A stretch of DNA of 64,000 bases from NCBI RefSeq assembly GCF_904848585.1, contig NZ_CAJHCR010000010.1, positions 1-64,000 on the forward strand, given 5' to 3'. Both the position numbers and the translations under genes were made by a program. Position 1 is the stretch's first letter, and every line of letters begins with the position of its first letter. A model generated the notes under the pieces. It saw only the letters and a program-made list of their open reading frames with translations. It ran no database searches and was not told the origin of the DNA. Origin of the DNA: Paraburkholderia kirstenboschensis. GTDB lineage: Bacteria; Pseudomonadota; Gammaproteobacteria; Burkholderiales; Burkholderiaceae. Below are positions 17,500-26,132 of this stretch, piece after piece.

Positions 17500-17958
17500 T
17501 CACGACGCAGCGCCCGGATTGCGCAGTCCGAACATTCCTTTGGAGCGCACCGTAACGACCGTCTCGCCATGCTGGTTGATGCCCGCCCATTGCGTGGACA
17601 CAATGCCCCGATCGGGTTTGCTTTCCGAGATGCGCTTGTCGAGCACGGAATTCGTCATGGTGATCGTATCGCCGACGCGCACCGGTTTGAGCCAGCGTAT
17701 TTCGTCGATGCCGGGCGATCCCATCGACGTGGAGTCCGCCAGCGCGTTACGCACCAGCATGCCCATCATGACCGAACAGGTATGCCAGCCGCTCGCCACC
17801 AATCCGCGAAACGGCGACGCCTCAGCCGCGGCCTCGTTCAGATGGAACGGCTGCGGATCGAACTTCTCAGCGAATTCGACGATCTCCTCGCGCGTGAAAG
17901 TATGCTTGCCGATCTCGGTCGTTGAGCCGACCGTCATGTCCTCGTAACTCAAAGCCAT
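17500..17958 (-). CDS. MaoC-family dehydratase
   Basis: A 152-residue hot-dog domain protein of the MaoC type. The segment IVEFAEKFDPQPFHLNEAAA and the following ASGWHT keep the His of the active site but have FDPQPFH in place of the standard GDxNPIH, as in a large MaoC subgroup. It is encoded immediately before the other MaoC gene with a two-base gap, so the two may form a heterodimeric or sequentially acting hydratase pair. It lies 36 bp after the acyl-CoA dehydrogenase stop. Substrate chain length unknown. Confidence 0.85.
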   Translation of the reverse strand: MALSYEDMTVGSTTEIGKHTFTREEIVEFAEKFDPQPFHLNEAAAEASPFRGLVASGWHTCSVMMGMLVRNALADSTSMGSPGIDEIRWLKPVRVGDTITMTNSVLDKRISESKPDRGIVSTQWAGINQHGETVVTVRSKGMFGLRNPGAAS

Positions 17959-17994
17959 CGCTCTATCTCCTTGCGGGTCGATTCAATCGGCCAC

Positions 17995-19122
17995 TCACAC
18001 TTCGATGCTGGCAAAACCGGGCAGCGCGGCGAACCGCGCGAGGTGATGATCGACGTCGCCCAATGTGGTTTCAATGATAGCGAGACGTTTGAACAGATGC
18101 GCGGCCGCGACCTCGTTCGTCACGCCCATGCCGCCATGCAACTGAACCGCCTGCTGGCCGACGAAACGGGCCGCTTGCCCCACGCGTACTTTCGCGGCAG
18201 AGATCGCGCGGCGGCGCTCATCGGCGTCTTCGCTCGAATAGCGCATTGCGGCCAGGTAGGTCACCGAGCGCGCCTGCTCGGCGTGAATCAGCATCTCGAC
18301 CATGCGGTGCTGCAATGCCTGAAAGCGCGCAATCGGCTGGCCGAACTGCTGGCGCGTTTTTGTGTAGTCGACGGTTGCGGCATTCAATGCGTCCAGCGCG
18401 CCGACCGCTTCCGCACACAAGAGCAACGTGCCGTAGTCCGCGATATGCTCCAACGCCGCCGCGCCTGAGTGCTGGCCGCTTAAACGGCGTGCGGCGGTGC
18501 CGTCGAATTCGAGCGTCGCCGCGCGTTGTCCGTCGATGGTTCGGTAATCGGTGACCTTCACGCCTGCAGCGTCGCGCGCCACGATAAATAGCGCGATCTC
18601 GCCACTCGAACGCGCGGGCACGATCCAGTAGTTCGCCTGCGCACCGTGCAGCACGACCGACTTCGTGCCGGTAAGCGTGTGCTGCTCGCCTTGCGAGGTC
18701 GCGACTGTCGCAATCTCGAACAGATCGTAGCGCGCATGCGGCTCGTGAAACGCCACGGAGAGCTTGATCTCGCCCTGGGCCGCGCGCTCTAGCAGCGATG
18801 CGTCCTCGCCCTGCCCCGTGCCGGCAAGACGCAGTGCCTCGATGCCAACTGCGGTGGCCCAGTAAGGCTCGACCACCAACGCACGACCGAGTTCCTGCAT
18901 GACGGCCAGCATATCGACGGCTCCGCCATTGAAGCCACCTTGGGCCTCCGGCACCGGCAATGCCGTCAAGCCCAATTCGGTCAAGGCTGCCCAATGCGTT
19001 TCCGAGACCCCCGCATCCGATCTCACGATCGCCTGGCGCGCCTCGAAGTTGTAGTTCTTGTCCAGATAGCGGCGCAGCGCGTCGGCAAGTTGCTGTTGCT
19101 CGTCGTTGAAAGTGAAGTCCAT
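17995..19122 (-). CDS. Acyl-CoA dehydrogenase (small subunit-like of a pair)
   Basis: A 375-residue acyl-CoA dehydrogenase with N-terminal MDFTFNDEQQQLADALRRYL and C-terminal VQLHGGMGVTNEVAAAHLFK. The active-site region is less typical than in the partner encoded upstream, as in paired bacterial FadE-type genes that form alpha2beta2 heterotetramers acting on sterol or branched side chains. It begins 10 bp after the stop of the other dehydrogenase gene. The pairing is visible from gene order and length (398 + 375); heterotetramer formation is inference. Confidence 0.85.
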   Translation of the reverse strand: MDFTFNDEQQQLADALRRYLDKNYNFEARQAIVRSDAGVSETHWAALTELGLTALPVPEAQGGFNGGAVDMLAVMQELGRALVVEPYWATAVGIEALRLAGTGQGEDASLLERAAQGEIKLSVAFHEPHARYDLFEIATVATSQGEQHTLTGTKSVVLHGAQANYWIVPARSSGEIALFIVARDAAGVKVTDYRTIDGQRAATLEFDGTAARRLSGQHSGAAALEHIADYGTLLLCAEAVGALDALNAATVDYTKTRQQFGQPIARFQALQHRMVEMLIHAEQARSVTYLAAMRYSSEDADERRRAISAAKVRVGQAARFVGQQAVQLHGGMGVTNEVAAAHLFKRLAIIETTLGDVDHHLARFAALPGFASIEV

Positions 19123-19132
19123 GCGCCGCTCC

Positions 19133-20329
19133 TCAAAGTCCGAGAATCATCTGCGCGATGATGTTCTTTTGAATTTCGTTCGAGCCGCCGTAAATCGACG
19201 TCTTGCGGAAGTTGAAGTAATACGCAGCCAACGGCGCAGCGTCGTCATCTCCGGCGATGCTGTGGTCGCGCTCGCCTTCGAGGAACGGTACGTCAAAGGG
19301 AGCGGCAAGCGGGCCCACAGCTTCGAACATGAGCTCGGTCAACGCTTGCTGCACCTCCGTGCCCTTGATCTTCAGCATTGACGCCTCCGGTCCTGGTCCG
19401 CGTCCGCCCGCTTCATTAGCGACCACGCGTTGCACGGTGACCTCAAGCGCCATCAGTTCAATTTCGAGATTCGCGACCTTTGCACCGAATACCGGGTCGT
19501 GCAATAGCGGCTTGCCATTCTTATTCCGGTCGAGCGCGAGGCGCTTAAGAAAAACCAGTTCGCGCTTGGATTGACCGACGCGTGCGATGCCGGTGCGCTC
19601 ATGTCCCAACAGATATTTCGCGTAAGTCCAGCCGCGATTTTCCTCGCCGACCAGATTTTCGACGGGTACCTTCACGTCTTCAAAGAAGACTTCGTTGACC
19701 TCATGGTCTTCGTCGAGCGTGATGATTGGCCGTACCGTGATACCCGGCGTTTTCATGTGGATGAGCAGGAATGAAATGCCCTCCTGCTTTTTCGCGCCGC
19801 TGTCCGTGCGCACGAGGCAGAACATCATGTCCGCGTGCTGCCCCAGCGTGGTCCACGTCTTCTGGCCATTGACCACGTAATGGTCGCCGACACGTTCGGC
19901 GCGTGTTCGCAGCGACGCGAGATCGGAGCCGGAGCCCGGCTCAGAGTAGCCCTGGCACCACCAGTCGGTGCCGTCGAGAATGCGCGGCAAGTAATAGCGT
20001 TTCTGCGCGTCGCTACCGTACTTCATGAGAACGGGCGCGACCATCGACACGCCGAACGGCAATACGGTCGGCGCGCCGACACGCGCGCACTCTTCGTCCC
20101 AGATGTGCCGCTGGGTCGCGTCCCAACCGGGGCCGCCATACTCTTTGGGCCAAGCCACAGCCGACCAGCCTCGCGTACCTAGCAGCTTGTGCCAGCTTGC
20201 GAAGTCTTCACGGTTCAAACGCTTATGGTTGAGTACCTTCTCGCCCAGTTCGCGAGGCAGATTGGATTCGAGCCAAACGCGGATTTCGGCGCGGAACGCC
20301 TTTTCAGAGGGGGAATAGTCCAGATTCAT
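19133..20329 (-). CDS. Acyl-CoA dehydrogenase (large subunit-like of a pair)
   Basis: A 398-residue acyl-CoA dehydrogenase. The signature CQGYSEPGSGSDLASLRTRA and the flavin-binding NGQKTWTTLGQHADM are clear, and the C-terminal RKTSIYGGSNEIQKNIIA motif carries the nucleotide-contacting arginine and the usual QKNIIA end. This is the first gene of the minus-strand unit ACAD-ACAD-MaoC-MaoC, which covers the first two steps of beta-oxidation. The substrate class cannot be told. Confidence 0.87.
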   Translation of the reverse strand: MNLDYSPSEKAFRAEIRVWLESNLPRELGEKVLNHKRLNREDFASWHKLLGTRGWSAVAWPKEYGGPGWDATQRHIWDEECARVGAPTVLPFGVSMVAPVLMKYGSDAQKRYYLPRILDGTDWWCQGYSEPGSGSDLASLRTRAERVGDHYVVNGQKTWTTLGQHADMMFCLVRTDSGAKKQEGISFLLIHMKTPGITVRPIITLDEDHEVNEVFFEDVKVPVENLVGEENRGWTYAKYLLGHERTGIARVGQSKRELVFLKRLALDRNKNGKPLLHDPVFGAKVANLEIELMALEVTVQRVVANEAGGRGPGPEASMLKIKGTEVQQALTELMFEAVGPLAAPFDVPFLEGERDHSIAGDDDAAPLAAYYFNFRKTSIYGGSNEIQKNIIAQMILGL

Positions 20330-20377
20330 ACGTAGTGTCTCCTGGCCGCCACCGCCCGCCGCCAGAGAGCCACTGCG

Positions 20378-20803
20378 CTATTGCAGAGGTTCCTTCAAGG
20401 CAGCCGGGACGGGCAACGGCATCACTTCGATGCCTTCTTCGATCAAAGCTCGCGCGTCTTCTGGTGTCGTGACACCGCGAATGTTGCGTGCGGGCGCTTC
20501 GTTGTAGTGAATGCGCCGCGCTTCCTCAGCGAAGCGGTCGCCCACGTTCTCAGTCTTTTCCAGTACCTCTCGCAATGCGCGCATGACACGCGCCTGCAAT
20601 TCGCCGGGTGCCGCCGACACCTTTGTTTCCGTCGCACCGGACAGATTGAGGCGCGGGGCCGACGGCAAACGGCTCACCTCTTTCGCGCCGCAAATTGGAC
20701 ATTCGACCAGCTTGCGAGACTGCTGCGATTCGAAGTCATCAGCCGAAGCGAACCAGCCTTCGAACCGATGGCCGTGCGGACACTGTAAATCGAGGACCTT
20801 CAT
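20378..20803 (-). CDS. DUF1178 family zinc-ribbon-like protein
   Basis: A 141-residue protein of family DUF1178. The N-terminus has a probable metal site: C9 and H12 in LQCPHGHRFEGW, and CPIC near residue 35. The rest is helical with charged residues. Function is unknown. The gene lies 48 bp upstream (in coordinate terms) of the acyl-CoA dehydrogenase unit on the same strand, so it may be its first gene. The family is widespread in proteobacteria. Confidence 0.85.
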   Translation of the reverse strand: MKVLDLQCPHGHRFEGWFASADDFESQQSRKLVECPICGAKEVSRLPSAPRLNLSGATETKVSAAPGELQARVMRALREVLEKTENVGDRFAEEARRIHYNEAPARNIRGVTTPEDARALIEEGIEVMPLPVPAALKEPLQ

Positions 20804-21065
20804 GTGGAATCAGGGCTTGCGTGCCAGTTTAGCGCAAATCAAATATTTGTGAACGGTCGTTCGTAAAAACTTCATACGCGGTGCGCCGCAATGAGGCGCT
20901 GCCGGGAGATCAGCCGTGGTGGGCGATTTTAACGCTTTGCGGAAACTGCTGCCGAAGGCGCGATACCCTGCAAAGCGCGAAGTCAACGCCAGACCATAGG
21001 GGGCGCCCCGCGCCGCGATGGGTCTGCCGGCGAAGCCGCGTTGCCGTCTCGACTCATTGACGGAT

Positions 21066-21590
21066 TCAAGCCACAAGGCATTCCAATCGCCGGTTAAGCC
21101 TTGGCTCAAGTCCTCGTGCCTCTTTGGCCAGGTTGATCTGTTTGGCAGATCTCGCAACGTCGAATACGTCCGCCTTGATGTCGTAGCCGCCGCGCGAGTT
21201 CAGCCAGTCAAGCACGTCTGACAGATGCCAGACCGACGCACTTCCCTCATGCACTGGCGGAGGAAATTCGACCGCATGGCTCAGCATCAGCTTGCGCATG
21301 TTTTGTCGCGACACGCCGGCGATCTCCGCTACGTCGGTTAGTCCCACAAAGTCTGGGCCTGCCTCGACCAGTTGCGCCGACGGCACCGCCTTCTTAACGT
21401 CGCCGAGCGCGCTGACCAGCGCCTCAAGCGCGGACGCCCCTTCACGCGAGAACACCAGCGCGAGCCGCCCCGGTTGCCCCACGCCGACCGTGGCGTCGTC
21501 ACACCCCGCTTCACCCAACCTCTCGACGATCGCCTCAAGATCGCAGTCTTGCGCCGCGAGTTTGTACTTCAACGTAAATGTATATTCCAT
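21066..21590 (-). CDS. Helix-turn-helix protein of a two-gene accessory module
   Basis: A 174-residue protein. Residues 1-75 form a small alpha/beta domain (MEYTFTLKYKLAAQDCDLEA) of unknown type; residues about 80-125 carry a helix-turn-helix of the excisionase/AlpA kind (LTDVAEIAGVSRQNMRKLM) followed by the wing-like SASVWHLSDVLDWLN. The last 35 residues are basic. It is the second gene after a small cysteine-rich protein, 46 bp apart on the same strand, and is a good candidate for the antitoxin or repressor that binds the palindromes upstream of the pair. I do not recognise a named family. Confidence 0.7.
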   Translation of the reverse strand: MEYTFTLKYKLAAQDCDLEAIVERLGEAGCDDATVGVGQPGRLALVFSREGASALEALVSALGDVKKAVPSAQLVEAGPDFVGLTDVAEIAGVSRQNMRKLMLSHAVEFPPPVHEGSASVWHLSDVLDWLNSRGGYDIKADVFDVARSAKQINLAKEARGLEPRLNRRLECLVA

Positions 21591-21636
21591 TTGCTACTCC
21601 TGCTTATTCAGCCAAGACCTTGTCATTCAACGTTTG

Positions 21637-21882
21637 CTAACGGTGCGCCGTGCAATTATCGACAACGCGCCGCAAGTGTCTGGCGTGATTGACGGCATTC
21701 TTCGGCGTACTCCATACGCTCGAAATGCAGAATTCTCCGCAGCGACATTCCGCCTCTTTATAAGGGCAATACATTTTTCCCCAGGCGTGGCCCTTTCCAC
21801 CGCCCTGTATGCGCCACCCACGCCGTTCGGCATATGCCAACGCGGCCTCTATCTCTTTCTTAGCATGGGTTCCACGAACCAT
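21637..21882 (-). CDS. Small Cys-rich protein, first gene of the two-gene module (putative toxin)
   Basis: An 81-residue basic protein. Residues 1-34 form a helix-strand stretch (KKEIEAALAYAERRGWRI) ending in GKGHAWGK, which recalls HicA-like double-stranded-RNA-binding toxins that use a histidine in a GxxH context (here H32). C39, C46, C48 and C52 form a probable metal or redox cluster, which HicA lacks. The ATG at 21882 is chosen for GGAGGG five bases upstream; a longer frame reaches 21921 but runs into the palindrome. Toxin activity is inference from size, order and operator. Confidence 0.6.
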   Translation of the reverse strand: MVRGTHAKKEIEAALAYAERRGWRIQGGGKGHAWGKMYCPYKEAECRCGEFCISSVWSTPKNAVNHARHLRRVVDNCTAHR

Positions 21883-21907
21883 CCTGCCCTCCAATTTAGT
21901 ACTCTCG

Positions 21908-21935
21908 ACGCAGGTTGTCAAGTGACAACCTGCGT
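21908..21935. promoter_or_regulatory. 28-bp perfect palindrome, probable operator
   Basis: The arms ACGCAGGTTGTCA and TGACAACCTGCGT are exact inverted complements separated by two bases. The site is 26-53 bp upstream of the small Cys-rich gene. On the minus strand it contains TTGACA (21916-21921), with TAAATT 17 bp downstream (21893-21898), but transcription from that pair would begin inside the ribosome-binding site. The true start is therefore uncertain. No T-run follows, so it is not a terminator. Confidence 0.85.
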
Positions 21936-21959
21936 TACCTTGCCCGACTCAAGCGCCTT

Positions 21960-21980
21960 ATGTTTCGCTATCCGAAACAT
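21960..21980. promoter_or_regulatory. Second inverted repeat upstream of the two-gene module
   Basis: ATGTTTCG and CGAAACAT are perfect 8-bp inverted repeats with a 5-base centre, 25 bp upstream of the 28-bp palindrome. The sequence is unrelated to the larger palindrome, so a different regulator or promoter may be involved. CATAAG on the minus strand at its edge could serve as a -10. Confidence 0.7.
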
Positions 21981-22116
21981 TTGAGCGATGAAGACGTTCT
22001 CGGAGATCCATACTAAAGTTACTACGGCGATGAAGCGAGACTGCCGGACGGCATAAGACAAAAGCGTTTTGTTCAGACACTGCGGCAGATACTGAGACCT
22101 GGTGGCGCTTCACCAC

Positions 22117-22155
22117 GAAAAAAGCCCCTGCCGGTCATCGACCGACAGGGGCTTT
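22117..22155 (-). terminator. Rho-independent terminator of the NUDIX gene (end of nuo unit)
   Basis: Read on the minus strand, AAAGCCCCTG...CAGGGGCTTT forms a long stem (one internal mismatch) ending in seven T residues. It lies 46 bp past the NUDIX stop at 22201. Confidence 0.88.
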
Positions 22156-22200
22156 ATGAATGCGACGCAAGCGCCCGCCTGCGCGCTCGACGGCGAAGAA

Positions 22201-22791
22201 CTATTTCGACTGCGCCTGCGCGAGCGGCCAGGCGCCCGACAACACTTTTTCCAGCCAGAACGTGCCGATCACCGTTTTGACGTCGGTGATCTTGCCGGTC
22301 CGTACCCACTCCGACACTTCGGGAACCGTCGCAGTAAAGAGTTCAAGGAACTCGCCGTCGTCGAGCTTGCGCTCGCCGGCCGTGAGGCCACGCGCAAGGT
22401 AGATGTCGATGAACTCGGTGGAATAGGAAATGATGGGGTGAACGCGCGTCAGGTAGACGTACTCACGCGCCGTGTAGCCGGTTTCTTCACGCAACTCGCG
22501 CACCGCGCAAGCCAGTGCGCCCTCGTCCGGATCGAGCTTGCCGGCCGGGTATTCGACCATGACCTTGCCCATCGGATAGCGATACTGGCTCTCCAGCAGC
22601 ACACGGCCGTCGTCGAACATGGGAATCACCATCACGGCGCCCGGATGCTGCACGTATTCGCGGGTGGCATGTTTGCCGTCGGGCAGACGAACCGTGTCGC
22701 ACTTAAGCGTCAGAAACGGCCCTTCATGAACCGTTCTGCTCTCGACACAAGTCTCGGTGAGGACGGCGTCGTGATTGGGAAGTTCAGCCAT
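22201..22791 (-). CDS. NUDIX hydrolase (ADP-ribose pyrophosphatase-like)
   Basis: A 196-residue NUDIX enzyme. The NUDIX box is intact, from GKLDPDEG through RELREETGY near residue 95, and the upstream EYVQHPGAVMVIPM strand fits the ADP-ribose pyrophosphatase (NudF) subgroup that cleaves ADP-ribose and similar nucleoside diphosphates. The start at 22791 (MAELPNHD) is preferred; the longer frame reaching 22968 overlaps DUF2818. The gene is 40 bp after DUF2818 and is the last gene of the nuo transcription unit. Hydrolysis of NADH breakdown products would suit the location, as inference. Confidence 0.88.
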   Translation of the reverse strand: MAELPNHDAVLTETCVESRTVHEGPFLTLKCDTVRLPDGKHATREYVQHPGAVMVIPMFDDGRVLLESQYRYPMGKVMVEYPAGKLDPDEGALACAVRELREETGYTAREYVYLTRVHPIISYSTEFIDIYLARGLTAGERKLDDGEFLELFTATVPEVSEWVRTGKITDVKTVIGTFWLEKVLSGAWPLAQAQSK

Positions 22792-22834
22792 ATGCGGACC
22801 TCGGAACAGCGTGGTGCGCGACGGCGAGACGCCG

Positions 22835-23131
22835 TCAGCGGCGTTTGACGAGATACTGGAAGGTGAAGCCGGGGAACGCGAACACAACGAATAGCGCGAA
22901 TGTGATCGCGTAAAACTGCCAACCCTGTTCGAAGCGATTGCCCGCGCGCGCTTCAAGCAAAAAACCAAACGCGCCGACCACGAAGTACAGCACGATCAGT
23001 TCGGCAATCCGGATCCGTCCGCTTTTCTTCGCCGCCTTGAGCGGCACGGCGGCGAAGAGTCGCTGATTCAGGAACGGCAGGTTGGCACCGACCAGCGCCA
23101 ACAGCACGATAAACCAGCCAGCAGCGGACAT
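22835..23131 (-). CDS. DUF2818 family membrane protein
   Basis: A 98-residue protein with three hydrophobic segments (about 6-24, 43-60, 73-92) of family DUF2818. Its ATG overlaps the nuoN stop by one base (TGATG), so it is translationally coupled to the last complex I subunit. To my knowledge the family occurs next to nuo operons of beta-proteobacteria. It may be an accessory or assembly factor for complex I; no function is established here. The longer frame starting at 23167 lies inside nuoN and is rejected. Confidence 0.85.
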   Translation of the reverse strand: MSAAGWFIVLLALVGANLPFLNQRLFAAVPLKAAKKSGRIRIAELIVLYFVVGAFGFLLEARAGNRFEQGWQFYAITFALFVVFAFPGFTFQYLVKRR

Positions 23132-24603
23132 CAGAACGACAGTGTGTGCTGAATAGCCTGCAGGCAAGCCTTCAACAGCGGGTCGGGCACGATACCGAGC
23201 ACCAGCACGGCAACACCATTGAGCGCGAGCAACGCGCGGGTGCCCGTATCGGCCACGATCGCCGATTTGTCTTGCGGCTCGTCGAAATACATCAGCTTGA
23301 CGATACGCAGGTAGTAGAACGCGCCGAACAGCGACGTGATCACGGCAAGCACCGTCAGCCAGGTCAGGCCGGCGTTCATGGTGGCCTGCAGGACTGCGAG
23401 CTTCGCGTAGAAACCGACTGCGGGCGGAATGCCGGCAAGCGAGAACATCATGACCATCATCACGAACGCGAACACCGGGCTGCGTTGATTCAGGCCCTTG
23501 AAGTCCTCGAGTGTGTCGGCTTCGAATTCGCGGCGTGCGAGCAGCATGATGACGCCGAACGTACCCATTGTGGTGATCAGATAGACGATGCTGTAGTACA
23601 TCGCCGAGCCGTACGCGCTGGCCGCGCCCGTGGTCTTATGGTCGACCACGCCGGCCAGCAGACCGAGCAGCACGAAGCCCATGTTCGAGATCGCCGAATA
23701 CGCGAGCATGCGCTTGACGTTGCGCTGCACGATACCGGTGATATTGCCGACGATCAGCGAAAGCGCCGCCAGGATCACCAGCATTTGCTGCCATTCAACG
23801 GCGAGCGGCAAGAGGCCCATTACGAGGAAGCGCAGACCCCATGCAAATGCCGCGACTTTCGGACCACCGCCGACCAGCAGCGTCATGGCCGTCGGCGCGC
23901 CCTGGTACACGTCAGGCACCCACATGTGGAACGGCACGGCACCCATCTTGAACGCGACGCCCGCGACGATGAAGATCACGCCGAACAGCAGCACGCTCGG
24001 GTCGTAATGGCTCTGTCCGATTGCCTTGAAAACCTCGTTCAGGTCGAGCGAGCCGGTCGCGCCGTACAGCATTGAAATGCCGTAAAGCAGGAAGCCGGAA
24101 GCCAGCGCGCCGAGCACGTAGTACTTCATCGCAGCTTCGTTCGACGGCGCAGCTTCGCGACGCAGCGCAATCACGCCATACAGCGACAGCGACATCAGTT
24201 CCAGACCCAGGTACAGCGTCAGGAAGTTGTTGCCGGAGATCATGACGAGTTGCCCGAGCAACGAGAACATGCCCAGCAGGAAGAACTCGCCGCGGAACAG
24301 GCTGCGATCTTCGAGGTAGCGGCGCGAATACACGATCGTGACGGTGTAGCCGAGCGTCACCACCGCTTTCATCAGGCTCGCGAACGAGTCGACCACGTAC
24401 ATGCGGCTGAAGAAGTAGTGCACCGACGGGTCGAACGCATTGACCGCGAACCAGATGCCGGCGACGAGCGTCGACAGGACCGCGATGAAGTACGTGGTAC
24501 GGCGACCGGCCTGGCCGACGAACGTGTCGTTGAGCCACGCGACGACAACGGCGAGCATCACCAGCGCGTCGGGCAACAGGGCAGTCATAGGGGCGTTTTG
24601 CAT
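23131..24603 (-). CDS. nuoN: NADH-quinone oxidoreductase subunit N
   Basis: A 490-residue antiporter-like membrane subunit with about 14 transmembrane helices, one of the three proton-pumping modules of complex I. The broken-helix region with the key lysine (FKMGAVPFHMWVPDVYQGAP) is clear. It is the last nuo gene, 24 bp after nuoM; its stop overlaps the DUF2818 start. The start MQNAPM has GGAATTAAAGACC upstream; the second Met (MTALLPD) is also possible. Confidence 0.95.
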   Translation of the reverse strand: MQNAPMTALLPDALVMLAVVVAWLNDTFVGQAGRRTTYFIAVLSTLVAGIWFAVNAFDPSVHYFFSRMYVVDSFASLMKAVVTLGYTVTIVYSRRYLEDRSLFRGEFFLLGMFSLLGQLVMISGNNFLTLYLGLELMSLSLYGVIALRREAAPSNEAAMKYYVLGALASGFLLYGISMLYGATGSLDLNEVFKAIGQSHYDPSVLLFGVIFIVAGVAFKMGAVPFHMWVPDVYQGAPTAMTLLVGGGPKVAAFAWGLRFLVMGLLPLAVEWQQMLVILAALSLIVGNITGIVQRNVKRMLAYSAISNMGFVLLGLLAGVVDHKTTGAASAYGSAMYYSIVYLITTMGTFGVIMLLARREFEADTLEDFKGLNQRSPVFAFVMMVMMFSLAGIPPAVGFYAKLAVLQATMNAGLTWLTVLAVITSLFGAFYYLRIVKLMYFDEPQDKSAIVADTGTRALLALNGVAVLVLGIVPDPLLKACLQAIQHTLSF

Positions 24604-24627
24604 GGTCTTTAATTCCTCCGCTCTGCG

Positions 24628-26118
24628 TTACTGAGACAACGGCAGCTTGGACTGCGCAACGTGGGAGAGGAGGTTTTCCACGGATACGTGCATCACATCG
24701 GTAAAGGGCTTCGGATACAGGCCCATGAACAGTGTCAGTGCGGCAAGCACTGCCAGCATGAAAAACTCGCGGCGGCTGATGTCGACAAGGCTCTTCACGT
24801 GGTCGTTCGCGACCGCGCCGAAGTACACGCGCTTGTACATCCACAACGTATAGGCCGCGCCGAGAATCAGGGTGACAGCGGCGCCGCCCGCGATCCAGAA
24901 GTTGTACTGGACGGCAGCCAGAATCACCATGAATTCGCCGACGAAACCGGAGGTGCCCGGCAAGCCGCAATTCGCCATCGAGAACAGCATCACGAAGGCC
25001 GCGAACTTCGGCATGACATTGACGACGCCGCCGTAATCCGCGATCTGACGCGAGTGCATGCGGTCGTACAGCACGCCGATGCTCAGGAACATTGCGCCCG
25101 ACACGAAGCCGTGCGAGATCATCTGGACGATCGCGCCTTCAACGCCGAGTTGATTGAAGATGAAAAAGCCGAGCGTGACGAAGCCCATGTGCGCGATCGA
25201 CGAATACGCGACCAGCTTCTTCATGTCGGTCTGCACCATCGCGACGAGACCGATGTAGATCACCGCGATCAGCGACAGCGTGATAACGACCGGCGCGAGA
25301 AAGTGGCTAGCGTCCGGCGCGATCGGCAGCGAGAAGCGCAGGAAACCGTAGGCGCCGAGCTTGAGCATAATCGCCGCCAGCACCACCGAGCCGCCCGTCG
25401 GCGCTTCGACGTGAGCGTCAGGCAACCACGTATGAACCGGCCACATCGGCACCTTCACGGCGAACGCCAGGAAGAACGCTATGAATAGCAGCACCTGCGG
25501 CGTCATCGCGATCTGTGCATGCTGCCAGGTCGCGAGGTCGAACGTGCCGGTCTGGACGTACAGATACAGCAGCGCCACCAGCATCAGCAGCGAACCCATC
25601 AACGTGTACAGGAAGAACTTGAACGCCGCATACACGCGGTTCGCCCCGCCCCACACGCCGATGATGATGTACATCGGGATCAGCGTCGCTTCGAAGAACA
25701 CGTAGAACAGCATGCCGTCGGCCGCGCTGAACACGCCGACCATGATGCCCGACAGAATCAGGAACGACGCGAGATACTGGCCCACGTTCTTCGTGATCAC
25801 TTCCCACGCGGCGATCACGACGATCACGGTGATCAATGCGGTCAACACGACAAACCACATCGAAATGCCGTCGACACCCAGGTGATACGTAATGTTGAAT
25901 CGTTCAATCCAGTTCGCCTTTTCGACGAACTGCAGATCTGCGCTGCTCGAATCAAAACCGGTGATCAGCGGGATCGTCACGATGAAGCTGGCGACCGAGC
26001 CGATCAGCGCGACCCAGCGCGCGGGGCCCGGGTTCTGGTCAGAACCGATGGCCAGAACCAGCAGGCCAAAAAGGATCGGCAACCAGATGGCGATACTGAG
26101 AATCGGATAAGCGTGCAT
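24628..26118 (-). CDS. nuoM: NADH-quinone oxidoreductase subunit M
   Basis: A 496-residue antiporter-like proton-pumping subunit with 14 expected helices. AVKVPMWPVHTWLPDAHVEA holds the conserved lysine and the lateral-helix start, and the glutamate in FFEATLIPMY is present. It lies between nuoL (14 bp away) and nuoN (24 bp away) in canonical order. The length is normal. Confidence 0.96.
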   Translation of the reverse strand: MHAYPILSIAIWLPILFGLLVLAIGSDQNPGPARWVALIGSVASFIVTIPLITGFDSSSADLQFVEKANWIERFNITYHLGVDGISMWFVVLTALITVIVVIAAWEVITKNVGQYLASFLILSGIMVGVFSAADGMLFYVFFEATLIPMYIIIGVWGGANRVYAAFKFFLYTLMGSLLMLVALLYLYVQTGTFDLATWQHAQIAMTPQVLLFIAFFLAFAVKVPMWPVHTWLPDAHVEAPTGGSVVLAAIMLKLGAYGFLRFSLPIAPDASHFLAPVVITLSLIAVIYIGLVAMVQTDMKKLVAYSSIAHMGFVTLGFFIFNQLGVEGAIVQMISHGFVSGAMFLSIGVLYDRMHSRQIADYGGVVNVMPKFAAFVMLFSMANCGLPGTSGFVGEFMVILAAVQYNFWIAGGAAVTLILGAAYTLWMYKRVYFGAVANDHVKSLVDISRREFFMLAVLAALTLFMGLYPKPFTDVMHVSVENLLSHVAQSKLPLSQ

Positions 26119-26132
26119 TAGTGTCCCTCGCC

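Noticed and set aside
21637..21882. Simple hicAB pair
   Set aside because: The first protein has extra cysteines and the second lacks the HicB fold and carries an AlpA-type HTH, so I did not use those names.
21940..22116. Additional small gene between the two-gene module and the NUDIX terminator
   Set aside because: A frame reading MFRYPKHLSDEDVL stops after 18 codons and the continuation is not recognisable, so it is not called, though it could be a remnant.
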